Shown: positions 1-9,805, numbered from the stretch's first letter. The stretch is DNA of 64,000 nt from Streptococcus suis (GCF_002964045.1 NZ_POPB01000254.1:45977-109976), one strand, 5' to 3'. The notes: generated by a model from the sequence alone, not told the origin. Numbers and translations are program-made.

Positions 1-313
1 CTTGTAGCGTATCAGCTAAATCCGCACCGGCTTGACTGGCCTTAGTAATCCCCATAAAGGCAGAACCGTAGAGAGGACCAGAAGCGCCGCCAACCTTGCT
101 GAGAAGTTGCATGGCAACCACTTTGAAAACCTGGTCAGCAGTCTCATAGTCTTTTTCAGATAGCTCCTGCATGACGGCAGCCATACCGCGGGCCATGTTG
201 CCCCCGTGATCTCCATCTCCGATAGGAGAGTCTAGTTCACTCAGATAATCCTTATTCTCTTGAATTTTTTTGTTGAATGTCTCCATCCAGAGCAATGCTT
301 GTTTTGCATCCAT
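1..313 (-). CDS. dhaL: DhaL, ADP-binding subunit of dihydroxyacetone kinase (partial)
   Basis: DhaL carries the ADP that receives phosphate from DhaM and passes it to dihydroxyacetone held by DhaK. The first 104 residues are visible; the 3' end lies beyond the left edge. The motif DSPIGDGDHG puts three Asp at residues 28, 33 and 35, the Mg-ADP ligands of the family, followed by a glycine-rich stretch (KVGGASGPLYG). The ATG at 313 is preceded by AGGAGAAG and lies 10 nt after the dhaK stop, so dhaK-dhaL form one transcript; dhaM is expected next, outside the window. The frame and motif are clear. Confidence 0.93.
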   Translation of the reverse strand, partial: MDAKQALLWMETFNKKIQENKDYLSELDSPIGDGDHGGNMARGMAAVMQELSEKDYETADQVFKVVAMQLLSKVGGASGPLYGSAFMGITKASQAGADLADTLQ

Positions 314-323
314 AGTTCTTCTC

Positions 324-1313
324 CTACCAAGCCACGACTTCAACAGGTGCCTGCAAAGCGTCAATCCAGCTTGGGTCTTCTAGTTTAATCAAAGTTAGTG
401 ATAGTCCAGCCATATCAATCGATGTCATGTAGTTTCCGATTTTCTTGTAGTCAACGACCACACCTTTTTTAGCTAGCAATTGAGCAACGTCGTTGGCAAA
501 GACATATTGTTCCATGAGAGGGGTTGCGCCGAGACCGTTGATAAGGATACCATAGTGCTCGCCATCTTGAATATCAAAGCCTTCTGCCAATTTCTCAACC
601 AATTCTTCTGCCAACTTAGCAGATGGTTGGAGTTTTTCTTTCTTATAGCCAGGTTCGCCATGGATACCGACACCGTATTCAAATTCATCTTCTTCAAGGA
701 CGAAACCTGGTTTGCCCACTTCTGGTACAGTAGCGCCTGACAAGGCTAGCCCGATAGTCTTGATTTGTGGGACGAGACGGTCAGCCAGTTCCTTGATTTC
801 TGCTAGGGATTTGCCCGTTTCTGCAGCATGACCAAGAATCTTATGGACAAGGATGGTACCTGCTACACCACGACGACCTTGGGTATAGAGGCTATTTTCC
901 ACAGCAATGTCATCATCCACGATGACACTAGCCACTTCAATCCCTTCCATTTCCGCCAGCTCTTGCGCCATTTCAAAGTTCATGATGTCGCCAGAATAGT
1001 TTTTGATGACCATAAAGACGCCTGCACCCTCGTCAGCAGCCTTTATGGCTTCCAAGATTTGGTCTGGGGTTGGTGAGGTAAATACTGCGCCACATACAGC
1101 GGCGGACAGCATGCCCTTGCCGACAAAGCCTGCATGAGAAGGTTCGTGACCAGAGCCCCCTCCTGAGATGATGCCGACTTTGCCAGTCTTTGCAGCCTTG
1201 CGGACAATGACTTCAAATCCGTCGATACGATCAACGACGTCTTGGTGCATAAAGACAAGCCCCTTCAACATTTCGTCAACGACATGCTCAGGTTGGTTAA
1301 TGATTTTTTTCAT
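324..1313 (-). CDS. dhaK: DhaK, dihydroxyacetone-binding kinase subunit
   Basis: DhaK is the PTS-dependent dihydroxyacetone kinase subunit that binds dihydroxyacetone covalently and yields dihydroxyacetone phosphate in the cytoplasm. At 329 residues it has normal length. It shows the phosphate/substrate loop GGGSGHEPSH near residue 51 and the substrate-binding histidine in GVGIHGE (His218, the same number as in E. coli DhaK). It is the first gene of a minus-strand operon with dhaL. The upstream region carries a cre-like site and a DhaS-type operator shared with the divergent dhaS-dhaQ. The ATG is preceded by AAAGGAG. Its paralogue DhaQ lies at 2015. Confidence 0.95.
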   Translation of the reverse strand: MKKIINQPEHVVDEMLKGLVFMHQDVVDRIDGFEVIVRKAAKTGKVGIISGGGSGHEPSHAGFVGKGMLSAAVCGAVFTSPTPDQILEAIKAADEGAGVFMVIKNYSGDIMNFEMAQELAEMEGIEVASVIVDDDIAVENSLYTQGRRGVAGTILVHKILGHAAETGKSLAEIKELADRLVPQIKTIGLALSGATVPEVGKPGFVLEEDEFEYGVGIHGEPGYKKEKLQPSAKLAEELVEKLAEGFDIQDGEHYGILINGLGATPLMEQYVFANDVAQLLAKKGVVVDYKKIGNYMTSIDMAGLSLTLIKLEDPSWIDALQAPVEVVAW

Positions 1314-1333
1314 GAGAAAACTCCTTTGTTTTT

Positions 1334-1348
1334 TGTTTGCGCTTTCAT
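1334..1348 (-). promoter_or_regulatory. cre site (CcpA binding) upstream of dhaK
   Basis: On the minus strand the sequence is ATGAAAGCGCAAACA, which fits the catabolite-responsive element consensus WTGNAANCGNWNNCW at every specified position. It lies about 20-35 nt upstream of the dhaK start, between the DhaS operator and the gene, where bound CcpA could block transcription. Glucose repression of dihydroxyacetone use is inferred. Confidence 0.7.
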
Positions 1349-1376
1349 TTTACATTGTCCGAAAGAAAAAAGGAAG

Positions 1377-1398
1377 GGACAGATTGTCCAAAGTGTCC
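1377..1398. promoter_or_regulatory. DhaS-type operator
   Basis: Inverted repeat GGACAGAT-N6-AAGTGTCC, 22 bp, in the dhaK/dhaS intergenic region. The Lactococcus lactis DhaS operator, as I recall it, is GGACACAT-N6-ATTTGTCC; arm length, spacer and most bases agree. It sits upstream of both divergent units, next to a -10 (TATAAT, 1428-1433) facing dhaS. Function is inferred from similarity. Confidence 0.65.
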
Positions 1399-1459
1399 CT
1401 TTTGTTTCCAAGGAAAGCATGATAGGGTATAATGGAGAGGAAGCGAAAGGAAGTGACAT

Positions 1460-2011
1460 ATGCCAACCTCGTTGATTACCAAAAAAAAGATAGCCAAGGC
1501 CTTCAAAAAGCAACTATCTCAGAAGTCTTTTGATAAAATTTCAGTTGTCGATATTATGCAGGAAGCAGGGATTCGTCGTCAGACCTTTTACAACCATTTT
1601 TTGGACAAGTATGAGCTGCTAGACTGGATATTTGAGACGGAATTGCAGGAGCAAGTGACCGACAATCTGACCTATATCAGCGGGGTCAAGCTCTTGGATG
1701 AGCTACTCTACTATATCGAGAGCAACCAATCCTTTTATCAACAGCTCTTTGAAATCAAGGGGCAGAATGACTTTGTTAGCTATTTAGAAGGTTACTTTAC
1801 AGTCTTGATGGACAAGATTATCAAGGAATACCAGCTTCAGGAAGGTACAAGCATGTCTCCAGAGGCGAGGCAGTTTTTGATTCACTACCATTCTAGTGCC
1901 TAGATCGGACTGATCAAGGAGGGACTGACCCAGTCGCCCTGTCGGATTCACAGTTATTGGAAGCAGATGGTAGCCTTGGTTCGTCAGTCATTTTCAATCG
2001 TGGAGGAGTGA
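1460..2011 (+). pseudogene. dhaS: DhaS, TetR-family activator of dha genes, interrupted by a stop codon
   Basis: DhaS is a TetR-type protein that, with DhaQ and dihydroxyacetone, activates the dhaKLM operon in lactic acid bacteria. The N-terminal helix-turn-helix (VVDIMQEAGIRRQTFYNHF, residues 31-49) is intact. The frame stops at a TAG at 1901-1903 after residue 147, in HYHSSA-stop-IGLIKEG. The same frame then stays open to a TGA at 2009-2011, giving 183 codons plus the stop, the usual family length, and ending 3 nt before dhaQ. One substitution (for example TGG to TAG) explains this. The truncated product lacks about 36 C-terminal residues. A sequencing error cannot be excluded. Confidence 0.82.
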
Positions 2012-2014
2012 AGG

Positions 2015-3001
2015 ATGGTATTTATAAGAAATAGACAGTCAATGATTGAAGAGTATATAGCTGGTTTTTGTCGGACCAATCCTGGCGTGACCAAGGTTGA
2101 GGGACAGCCTATTGTACTTCAGAGTGAGCAGGATGGGGACCTGGTTCCTATCGTTTCGGGTGGTGGTTCGGGTCATGAACCAGCCCATGTAGGCTTTGTC
2201 GGTCAGGGCATGCTGACGGCAGCAGTTTATGGGGAGATATTTATCCCTCCTACTGCTGAAGAGGTCCTGGCTAGCATTCGCGCTGTGAACAGGGGTAAGG
2301 GAGTCTTTCTAATCGTCAAAAACTTTGAGGCTGACCTGGCTTCTTTTGGACAGGCTATCGACTTGGCGCGGCAGGAGGGGATTGCCGTCAAGTATATCGT
2401 ATCCCATGACGATATCTCAGTCGATACCAAGGATAATTTCCGCATGCGCCACCGTGGTCTGGCGGGGACCATTCTGCTGCACAAGATTTTGGGAGCTGCG
2501 GCCCTTGCAGGCTATAGCCTAGATGAATTGGAGCAACTGGGATTGTCACTGGCGACAGAGATTGCGACCATCGGTTTTGCGACCAAGTCTGCTAGACTAC
2601 CCGATGCGGCTCTGCCCTTGTTTGACCTCGAGGAGGGGGAAATCTCCTACGGTATCGGTATCCATGGAGAAGAAGGTTATCGGACCGTTCGCTTTGAGTC
2701 CTCTGAGCAGTTAGCCAACGAAATTGTGAACAAATTAAAATTAAAATTCCGCTGGAAGGAGGGGGAAGACTATATCCTCCTGGTCAACAATCTTGGCTCC
2801 ATATCCGAACTAGAGCAGGGAATCTTCCTCAACGATATCTGCCAGTTCCTGGAATTGGAGGGCTTGAAGCTATCCTTTATCAAGACAGGGAAATGGATGA
2901 CTAGCCTAGATATGGGTGGTATATCTGTCACCCTCTGTCGGGTCAAGGACCCAGTCTGGCTGGACTTCTTAGAAGCACCGACAGCAGCTGCGGCTTGGTA
3001 G
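2015..3001 (+). CDS. dhaQ: DhaQ, DhaK-like co-activator of DhaS
   Basis: DhaQ is a DhaK paralogue that serves as the dihydroxyacetone sensor partner of DhaS rather than as an enzyme. At 328 residues it is collinear with DhaK (324-1313) and retains the loop GGGSGHEPAH (residue 49 on) and the histidine of GIGIHGE (His217). The start lies 3 nt after the full-length dhaS frame, the typical dhaS-dhaQ pairing, and a strong terminator follows. Calling it DhaQ rather than a second DhaK rests on its linkage to dhaS and the absence of dhaL after it. With dhaS truncated its role may be lost. Confidence 0.85.
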   Translation: MVFIRNRQSMIEEYIAGFCRTNPGVTKVEGQPIVLQSEQDGDLVPIVSGGGSGHEPAHVGFVGQGMLTAAVYGEIFIPPTAEEVLASIRAVNRGKGVFLIVKNFEADLASFGQAIDLARQEGIAVKYIVSHDDISVDTKDNFRMRHRGLAGTILLHKILGAAALAGYSLDELEQLGLSLATEIATIGFATKSARLPDAALPLFDLEEGEISYGIGIHGEEGYRTVRFESSEQLANEIVNKLKLKFRWKEGEDYILLVNNLGSISELEQGIFLNDICQFLELEGLKLSFIKTGKWMTSLDMGGISVTLCRVKDPVWLDFLEAPTAAAAW

Positions 3002-3027
3002 GCTGCTAATTTCTATAGAAATCAAAT

Positions 3028-3059
3028 CTCTCAGGAAACGAACCTGAGAGTTTTTTCTT
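3028..3059 (+). terminator. Rho-independent terminator after dhaQ
   Basis: Stem CTCTCAGG/CCTGAGAG with a 7-nt loop followed by TTTTTTCTT. Confidence 0.9.
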
Positions 3060-3125
3060 CCTGACTCAGGAAAAAATACCTCATTTATGGTAAAATATTT
3101 CTAACGAACTACAAAGGAAATAAGT

Positions 3126-6100
3126 ATGTCAGATAAGTTTCAACTCTTGCTACAACAAATCGGAATGCCTCTTGATGCACGACAATCAGGGGCTTTTTCG
3201 ACTGCAACGATTGAGAAAGTGGTCTTGCACAAGGTCAGCAAGCTCTGGGAATTTACCTTCCGTTTTGAAAAGCCCTTGCCGCTGGTGGATTACCAACTTT
3301 TTAAAGCTCGATTGAAGACAGAATTTGAAAAGGTGGGCAATAAGATTCAATTTTCTATTGTCAGTGATGCGGAAAGTTTTGAAGCGGGCTTAGTAGAGGC
3401 CTATTATCCAGAGGCTTTTACGGAAGATTTGTGCCAGAGTGCAGGCTTCAAGGCTCTTTTTCAGTCTTTGGAGGTTGTTTATCGGGAGAATACTCTGTGG
3501 ATAAAGGGACCTGAAACTATTGATACCGTTCATTTTCGGAAAAATCACCTGCCAAATCTTGTGGAGCAATACAAGCGATTTGGTTTTGGCAATCTTGCGG
3601 TGGACATTGAAGTTTGTCAGGAGATGACGCAGCAGCAGGCTGCGGTCTTCCATGCGCAGAATGAGGAAATTTACCAGCAGGCCAATGAGGAAAATCTGGC
3701 GGCCCTTGAACAACTGGCTCAAATGGCGCCACCACCAGAGGCAGCTCAGCCATTTGTCCCAGAATATAAGAAAAATCGTCCGGCCAAGGTCACTATTGAA
3801 AAAGCTGAGATTACGCCTATGATTGAGGTGGATAGTGAGGAGAACCGGATTGTCTTTGAGGGGCTGGTATTTGAGGTCGAGCAGAAGACGACCAAGACGG
3901 GGCGGGTCATTATCAACTTTAAGATGACCGACTATACTTCGTCCTTTACCTTGCAGAAGTGGGCTAAGAATGAGGAAGAGGCCCAGAAGTTTGATATGGT
4001 CAAAAAGGGCAACTGGCTGCGGGTGCGTGGAAATGTGGAAACCAATAATTTCACCCGTGATTTGACTATGAATGTCCAGGAGGTCCAGGAGGTCAAGAAG
4101 GAAATCCGTAAGGATCTCATGCCTGAGGGGGAGAAGCGGGTCGAGTTTCATGCCCATACCAACATGTCTACCATGGATGCCCTGCCTGCCGTTGAGGACT
4201 TGGTGGCGCGTGCTGCGGCTTGGGGACACAAGGCGGTGGCCATTACTGACCACGGCAATGTTCAATCCTTCCCCCATGGCTACCATGCTGCTCGTAAGGC
4301 TGGAATTAAGCCGCTCTTCGGGATGGAGGCCAATATCGTTGAGGACTCAGTTCCCATTGTCTACAATGAAGCGGATATGGTTCTATCTGATGCGACCTAT
4401 GTGGTCTTTGACGTGGAAACGACCGGTCTTTCTGCGGTCAACAATGCCCTGATTCAGATTGCAGCATCTAAGATGCACAAGGGCAATATCATTGCGGAAT
4501 TTGATGAATTTATTGACCCAGGTCACCCGCTCAGTAAATTTACGACTGAACTGACAGGGATTACAGATGAGCATGTGCGTGGTTCCAAGCCCTTGGAGCA
4601 AGTTTTGCGGGAGTTTCAGGACTTCTGTCAGGATTCCATTATGGTTGCCCACAATGCGACCTTTGACGTTGGTTTCATGAATGTCAACTACGAGCGAGCT
4701 GGCTTGCCGATCATCAGCCAACCGGTCATCGATACGCTAGAGTTTGCACGAAATCTTTATCCAGACTACAAGCGGCATGGTCTGGCAGCCTTGACCAAGC
4801 GGTTTGGTGTTGCCCTTGAGCATCACCACATGGCCAACTACGATGCGGAGGCCACTGGTCGCCTGCTCTTTATCTTCCTAAAAGAAACCTTGGAGAAACA
4901 CAATCTGACCAATCTCAACCAGCTCAATACAGAATTGGTGGCCGAGGATTCTTATAAGAAGGCCCGTGTCAAACACGCTACGCTCTACGTGGTCAATCAG
5001 GTTGGTTTGAAAAATATCTTCAAGTTGGTTTCCCTATCCAATACCAAGTATTTTGAGGGAGTGCCACGGATTCCTAGGACGGTGTTGGATGCCCACCGTG
5101 AAGGGTTGATACTGGGAACGGCCTGTCAGGAGGGCGAGGTTTTTGATGACCTGCTATCCAAGGGCTTGGATGATGCGGTCAAGACGGCTGCCTATTACGA
5201 TTTTATCGAGGTCATGCCTCCTGCCCTTTATGCTCCTATGATTGCCAAGGAGCAGTTCAAGGACATGGCTGAGATTGAAGAGACAATCAAGCAGTTGATT
5301 GAGGTGGGGCGTCGGGCTGGTCTGCCAGTTCTGGCGACAGGAAATGTCCACTATATTGACCCAGAAGAAGAGATTTATCGGGAAATTATTGTCCGTGCTC
5401 TAGGTCAAGGGGCACCGATTAACTGGACCATCGGAAATGGTGAGAATGCTCAACCAGCTCCTCTGCCTAAGGCTCACTTTAGAACGACCAGTGAGATGTT
5501 GGACGAGTTTGCTTTCTTGGGAGAAAGTCTGGCGCGTGAGATTGTCATTACCAATCCCAATGCTATGCTCGATCGTTTTGAAGATGTTCAGGTGGTCAAG
5601 ACTGACCTCTACACGCCTTATATTGAGAAGGCCGAGGAAACGGTTGCGGAATTGACCTATCAAAAAGCTTTTGAAATTTATGGCAATCCTCTACCGGATA
5701 TTATCGATCTGCGGATTGAGAAGGAATTGACGTCTATTTTGGGGAATGGCTTTGCCGTGATTTACCTGGCTTCGCAGATGTTGGTGCAACGGTCAAATGA
5801 GCGGGGCTACCTGGTGGGTTCACGGGGGTCTGTCGGATCTAGTTTCGTTGCGACCATGATTGGGATTACCGAAGTAAACCCTATGCCTCCTCACTATGTC
5901 TGTCCAAATTGTCAACACAGTGAATTTATCACAGACGGCTCCTACGGTTCAGGTTTTGACCTGCCAGATAAGGACTGTGAAGAATGCGGCACCAAGTATA
6001 AAAAAGATGGTCAGGACATTCCCTTTGAAACCTTCCTTGGTTTCGATGGAGACAAGGTTCCCGATATTGACTTGAACTTCTCAGGGGATGACCAACCGTC

Positions 6101-7517
6101 TGCCCATTTGGATGTTCGGGATATTTTCGGTGAAGAAAATGCCTTCCGTGCAGGAACGGTAGGAACGGTAGCGGCCAAGACTGCCTATGGTTTCGTCCGA
6201 GGCTATGAGCGAGATTATGGCAAATTCTACCGTGATGTGGAAGTGGAACGCTTGGCTGCTGGCGCAGCTGGTGTCAAACGGACGACTGGTCAGCACCCAG
6301 GGGGAATTATCGTATTCCCTGACTACATGGATGTTTATGATTTTACGCCTGTCCAGTATCCTGCCGATGATGTGACGGCCAACTGGCAGACCACCCACTT
6401 TAACTTCCACGATATTGATGAAAACGTCTTGAAACTCGATGTCCTGGGACACGATGATCCGACCATGGTTCGCAAGTTGCAGGACTTGTCGGGCATTGAT
6501 CCGCAGACTATTCCTGCTGACGACAAGGGAGTAATGGCCCTCTTTTCTGGTACGGAAATTTTGGGAGTTACCCCAGAGCAGATTGGGACGCCGACAGGTA
6601 TGCTGGGTATTCCTGAGTTTGGAACCAACTTTGTACGGGGCATGGTGGAGGAAACAAAACCGACCACCTTTGCGGAACTCTTGCAGCTGTCCGGTCTATC
6701 CCACGGTACAGACGTATGGTTGGGTAATGCCCAGGACTTGATTAAGGCAGGAATTGCCGACCTATCCACCGTTATCGGTTGTCGGGATGACATCATGGTT
6801 TACCTCATGCACGCAGGTTTACCGCCTAAGATGGCCTTTAACATCATGGAACGGGTGCGGAAGGGCATGTGGCTCAAGATTTCCGAGGAAGAGCGAAATG
6901 GCTATATCCAAGCTATGAAGGACAACAAGGTGCCGGACTGGTATATCGAATCCTGTGGAAAGATCAAGTACATGTTCCCCAAAGCCCATGCGGCTGCCTA
7001 TGTTATGATGGCCCTGCGGGTTGCCTACTTTAAGGTTCACTATCCAATCTACTACTATTGTGCTTACTTCTCTATTCGTGCCAAGGCCTTTGATTTGGCA
7101 ACCATGTCCGGTGGCTTGGAACGAGTTAAGTCCAAGATGGAAGAAATTGCCCTCAAGAAGAAAAACAATGAGGCCTCAAACGTTGAGCAGGATCTCTATA
7201 CCACACTTGAATTGGTCAATGAAATGTTGGAACGTGGCTTCAAGTTCGGCAAATTGGATCTTTACAAGTCTCATGCGACCGACTTCTTGATTGAAGACGA
7301 TACCCTCATCCCACCATTTGTCGCTATGGATGGTCTGGGAGAAAACGTTGCTAAGCAGCTTGTAACGGCGCGTGCGGAAGGAGAATTCCTCTCTAAGACA
7401 GAACTCCGTAAGCGAGGCGGTCTATCCAGCACCCTCGTTGAAAAAATGGATGAGATGGGCATTCTGGGCAAAATGCCAGAAGATAACCAGCTCAGTCTCT
7501 TTGATGATTTGTTTTAA
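3126..7517 (+). CDS. polC: DNA polymerase III alpha subunit, Gram-positive PolC type
   Basis: Replicative DNA polymerase with built-in 3'-5' proofreading. The 1463 residues match the family. Order: N-terminal domain; OB fold around residues 235-330; first half of the PHP domain ([13 protein letters not shown] from about 340); an inserted DEDD exonuclease ([10 protein letters not shown] near 427, with the later [12 protein letters not shown]); the rest of PHP; a zinc-binding segment with two Cys pairs (CPNC near 925, CEECG near 951); and the polymerase core and fingers to the C-terminus, which ends in a beta-clamp-binding-like motif ([10 protein letters not shown]). It is monocistronic: a terminator precedes it and a new promoter follows. 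Confidence 0.97.
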   Translation: MSDKFQLLLQQIGMPLDARQSGAFSTATIEKVVLHKVSKLWEFTFRFEKPLPLVDYQLFKARLKTEFEKVGNKIQFSIVSDAESFEAGLVEAYYPEAFTEDLCQSAGFKALFQSLEVVYRENTLWIKGPETIDTVHFRKNHLPNLVEQYKRFGFGNLAVDIEVCQEMTQQQAAVFHAQNEEIYQQANEENLAALEQLAQMAPPPEAAQPFVPEYKKNRPAKVTIEKAEITPMIEVDSEENRIVFEGLVFEVEQKTTKTGRVIINFKMTDYTSSFTLQKWAKNEEEAQKFDMVKKGNWLRVRGNVETNNFTRDLTMNVQEVQEVKKEIRKDLMPEGEKRVEFHAHTNMSTMDALPAVEDLVARAAAWGHKAVAITDHGNVQSFPHGYHAARKAGIKPLFGMEANIVEDSVPIVYNEADMVLSDATYVVFDVETTGLSAVNNALIQIAASKMHKGNIIAEFDEFIDPGHPLSKFTTELTGITDEHVRGSKPLEQVLREFQDFCQDSIMVAHNATFDVGFMNVNYERAGLPIISQPVIDTLEFARNLYPDYKRHGLAALTKRFGVALEHHHMANYDAEATGRLLFIFLKETLEKHNLTNLNQLNTELVAEDSYKKARVKHATLYVVNQVGLKNIFKLVSLSNTKYFEGVPRIPRTVLDAHREGLILGTACQEGEVFDDLLSKGLDDAVKTAAYYDFIEVMPPALYAPMIAKEQFKDMAEIEETIKQLIEVGRRAGLPVLATGNVHYIDPEEEIYREIIVRALGQGAPINWTIGNGENAQPAPLPKAHFRTTSEMLDEFAFLGESLAREIVITNPNAMLDRFEDVQVVKTDLYTPYIEKAEETVAELTYQKAFEIYGNPLPDIIDLRIEKELTSILGNGFAVIYLASQMLVQRSNERGYLVGSRGSVGSSFVATMIGITEVNPMPPHYVCPNCQHSEFITDGSYGSGFDLPDKDCEECGTKYKKDGQDIPFETFLGFDGDKVPDIDLNFSGDDQPSAHLDVRDIFGEENAFRAGTVGTVAAKTAYGFVRGYERDYGKFYRDVEVERLAAGAAGVKRTTGQHPGGIIVFPDYMDVYDFTPVQYPADDVTANWQTTHFNFHDIDENVLKLDVLGHDDPTMVRKLQDLSGIDPQTIPADDKGVMALFSGTEILGVTPEQIGTPTGMLGIPEFGTNFVRGMVEETKPTTFAELLQLSGLSHGTDVWLGNAQDLIKAGIADLSTVIGCRDDIMVYLMHAGLPPKMAFNIMERVRKGMWLKISEEERNGYIQAMKDNKVPDWYIESCGKIKYMFPKAHAAAYVMMALRVAYFKVHYPIYYYCAYFSIRAKAFDLATMSGGLERVKSKMEEIALKKKNNEASNVEQDLYTTLELVNEMLERGFKFGKLDLYKSHATDFLIEDDTLIPPFVAMDGLGENVAKQLVTARAEGEFLSKTELRKRGGLSSTLVEKMDEMGILGKMPEDNQLSLFDDLF

Positions 7518-7577
7518 ACTTGTTCACTGTTTCTTTGGAAGCAGTGAATTTTTTTTTAAAAAAAGAAGTCAAAACTC

Positions 7578-7606
7578 TTGACTAATGTTTTTGATAGGGA
7601 TATAAT
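7578..7606 (+). promoter_or_regulatory. Promoter of the nitroreductase gene
   Basis: -35 TTGACT (7578-7583), 17-nt spacer, -10 TATAAT (7601-7606). A perfect palindrome starts 3 nt downstream. Confidence 0.8.
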
Positions 7607-7608
7607 CT

Positions 7609-7636
7609 CTACATAGTGATAAAAGCTACTATGTAG
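7609..7636. promoter_or_regulatory. Operator-like palindrome at the nitroreductase transcription start
   Basis: Perfect 9-bp inverted repeat CTACATAGT-N10-ACTATGTAG immediately downstream of the -10 box, covering the predicted transcription start. This is a typical repressor position. No regulator gene is adjacent and I do not recognise the binding protein. It lacks a following T-run, so it is not a terminator. Confidence 0.6.
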
Positions 7637-7661
7637 TAACAATTAGAAAAGAGGAAATCCT

Positions 7662-8264
7662 ATGTCAAACTTTGCAAAACTTCAAGAAACTCGTCGTTCT
7701 ATCTATGCACTTGGTAAAGAATTGCCAGTATCAAACGAAGAAGTAGTAGCGCTTGTAGAAAAAGCTATGAAAGAATCACCATCAGCTTTCAACTCACAAT
7801 CAAGCCGTGCAGTTGTACTTTTCGGTGCTGAATCAGATGCTTTCTGGAACGAAATTGCCTACAGCGAATTGGAAAAAGTAACACCTGCAGAAGCTTTTGA
7901 AGCAACAAAAGGTCGCTTGGCTAGCTTTGCGTCAGGTGCTGGTACTATCTTGTTCTTCGAAGACCAAGATGTGGTCAAAGGCTTGCAAGAAAGCTTCCCA
8001 CTTTATGCTGAAAACTTCCCAATCTGGTCTGAACAAGCTCACGGTATCAACTTGTACGCAGTATGGTTGGCTTTCGCTGAGAAAAATATCGGCATGAACG
8101 TACAACACTACAACCCATTGGTTGACGCACAAGTTGCAGAAAAATACGGTATCCCAGCTAACTGGAAACTCCGTGCACAAGCACCATTCGGAAGCATCGC
8201 AGCTCCAGCAGCAGACAAAGACTATATGGCGGATAGTGACCGTGTAAAGGTTTTTGGTAACTAG
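7662..8264 (+). CDS. Nitroreductase family protein (Frm2/CinD-like)
   Basis: Predicted FMN-dependent oxidoreductase of the compact nitroreductase subgroup (about 200 residues, like yeast Frm2/Hbn1 and lactococcal CinD) that reduces nitro compounds or quinones with NAD(P)H. The start has the family pattern LQETRRSIYALGKELPVS, with the conserved Arg pair for FMN phosphate, and later PSAFNSQSSR (about 41-50) and GIPANWKLRAQAPFGSI near 165. Codon use is biased towards highly expressed codons. It is a single-gene unit with its own promoter and a palindromic operator, so it is probably inducible by stress. The substrate is unknown. Confidence 0.85.
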   Translation: MSNFAKLQETRRSIYALGKELPVSNEEVVALVEKAMKESPSAFNSQSSRAVVLFGAESDAFWNEIAYSELEKVTPAEAFEATKGRLASFASGAGTILFFEDQDVVKGLQESFPLYAENFPIWSEQAHGINLYAVWLAFAEKNIGMNVQHYNPLVDAQVAEKYGIPANWKLRAQAPFGSIAAPAADKDYMADSDRVKVFGN

Positions 8265-8366
8265 TATTCTTCGAAAATTGGAAATATCCGTTGTCAGCTT
8301 ACCTTGGTGAACTTCAGTTCAACCTTCGGCTTCGCTTCCTAAGCTATTTTCAATTTTCATTGAATA
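8265..8366. repeat. RUP-like miniature element, about 102 bp
   Basis: Near-matching terminal inverted repeats: TATTCTTCGAAAATTG at the left and CAATTTTCATTGAATA at the right (13 of 16 positions pair). It has TA at both ends and no coding capacity. Ends and size resemble the pneumococcal RUP elements, thought to be mobilised by an IS630-type transposase. It starts directly after the nitroreductase stop codon. Confidence 0.65.
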
Positions 8367-8400
8367 CATAAAACTTACAGTTTGCTTTATTGCGTTGGCA

Positions 8401-8434
8401 GTTGAAAATATTCGTTGTCAATCTGTCCAGGTGA
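8401..8434. repeat. Partial second copy of the RUP-like left end
   Basis: The stretch GAAAATATTCGTTGTCAA and what follows resembles the inner left part of the element at 8265 (GGAAATATCCGTTGTCAG) but lacks a matching right end. It is probably a decayed fragment. Confidence 0.4.
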
Positions 8435-8461
8435 GTGTAAGACTGTCGGATAGATTCTGAG

Positions 8462-8489
8462 ACTTCCTGTATCAGCAGGAAGTTTTTTT
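8462..8489 (+). terminator. Rho-independent terminator
   Basis: Stem ACTTCCTG/CAGGAAGT, 6-nt loop, then a T7 tract. It ends the nitroreductase transcript after the repeat elements. An extended -10 (TGATACAAT, 8510-8518) for pepS follows. Confidence 0.88.
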
Positions 8490-8551
8490 GTCAGTTTAGC
8501 TTCAAAATATGATACAATAATAGGGTATTTCAAAGTACAAAGGAGAAAATC

Positions 8552-9793
8552 ATGGTATTACCAAATTTTAAAGAAAATCTCGCTAAATATGCTAAACTCT
8601 TGGTTTCAACAGGTATCAATGTCCAACCTGGACACACGGTGCAGTTGACAATCGGTGTAGAACAGGCTGAGTTGGCACGTTTGATTGTCAAAGAAGCTTA
8701 CGCTCACGGTGCTAAGGAAGTCTTGGTCAACTGGTTGGACGATGTGATTGCGCGTGAACGTTTGGTCAATGTCGATGTGGAACTCTTGGAACAAGTTCAT
8801 CCACAACGTGTTACTGAAATGAACTACCTCTTGGAGCGCAAGGCAAGCCGTTTGGTGGTCTTGTCTGATGATCCAGGTGCTTACGATGGCGTTGATCCAG
8901 AGAAATTGTCTCGCAACGCTCGTGCACTCAGCCAAGCTTTGCAGCCAATGCGTCAAGCAACGCAAGCTAACAAGGTTAGTTGGACACTTGGTGCAGCCTC
9001 TGGTTTGGAATGGGCTAAAAAAGTCTTCCCAAATGCAGCCTCTGACGAAGAGGCAGTGGACCTCCTTTGGGATCAAATCTTCAAGACTTGCCGTATCTAC
9101 GAAGAAGATCCAATCAAGGCTTGGGAAGAGCACGAGGCACGCTTGGTGGCTAAGGCTAAGGTCCTTAACGACGAGCAGTTTGTCAAATTGCACTATACAG
9201 CACCAGGAACTGACCTTGTTCTCGGTATGCCGAAAAACCACTTGTGGGAAGCGGCTGGTTCGGTCAATGCCCAAGGTGAGAAGTTTATCGCCAACATGCC
9301 AACAGAAGAGGTCTTCACAGCACCTGACTACCGTGTGGCAGACGGCTATGTCACATCAACAAAACCACTCAGCTACAACGGTAACATCATCGAAGGCATC
9401 AAAGTAACTTTTAAAGATGGTGAAATTGTGGATGTAACTGCTGAAAAAGGCGATGAAGTTATGAAGAAATTGGTCTTTGACAACGCTGGAGCGCGTGGTC
9501 TTGGTGAAGTTGCCCTTGTTCCAGACAAGAGCCCGATTTCTCAATCTGGCGTTACTTTCTTCAACACTCTTTTTGATGAAAACGCCTCAAACCACTTGGC
9601 GATTGGTCAAGCCTATGCCTTCTCTATCGAAGGTGGTACAGAAATGAGCCAAGAAGAGCTCAAAGAAGCAGGACTTAACCGTTCAGATGTCCATGTGGAC
9701 TTCATGATTGGTTCTAACAAGATGAACATTGACGGTATCCGTGAAGACGGTACCCGTGTGCCAATCTTCCGTGACGGTGAATGGGCTATCTAA
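8552..9793 (+). CDS. pepS: Aminopeptidase PepS (M29 family)
   Basis: Cytoplasmic metalloaminopeptidase of the thermophilic aminopeptidase (M29) family. It releases N-terminal residues, with preference for aromatic and basic ones in streptococcal homologues, and takes part in peptide and cell-wall amino acid turnover. The 413 residues match the usual length. Family signatures include IGVEQAELARLIVKEAYAHGA near the N-terminus, NMPTEEVFTAPDY near 250 (metal-ligand Glu residues) and the C-terminal FMIGSNKMNIDGI. It is preceded by an extended -10 and AAAGGAG, and followed by an inverted copy of a dispersed repeat instead of a normal terminator. Confidence 0.94.
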   Translation: MVLPNFKENLAKYAKLLVSTGINVQPGHTVQLTIGVEQAELARLIVKEAYAHGAKEVLVNWLDDVIARERLVNVDVELLEQVHPQRVTEMNYLLERKASRLVVLSDDPGAYDGVDPEKLSRNARALSQALQPMRQATQANKVSWTLGAASGLEWAKKVFPNAASDEEAVDLLWDQIFKTCRIYEEDPIKAWEEHEARLVAKAKVLNDEQFVKLHYTAPGTDLVLGMPKNHLWEAAGSVNAQGEKFIANMPTEEVFTAPDYRVADGYVTSTKPLSYNGNIIEGIKVTFKDGEIVDVTAEKGDEVMKKLVFDNAGARGLGEVALVPDKSPISQSGVTFFNTLFDENASNHLAIGQAYAFSIEGGTEMSQEELKEAGLNRSDVHVDFMIGSNKMNIDGIREDGTRVPIFRDGEWAI

Positions 9794-9805
9794 TGATATT
9801 TGAAT

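Noticed and set aside
3390..4286. 298-codon minus-strand open frame
   Set aside because: It lies wholly inside polC, which is certain from its motifs; no ribosome site or family resemblance.
8606..9274. 222-codon minus-strand open frame
   Set aside because: Shadow of pepS, whose codon bias opens the reverse frame.
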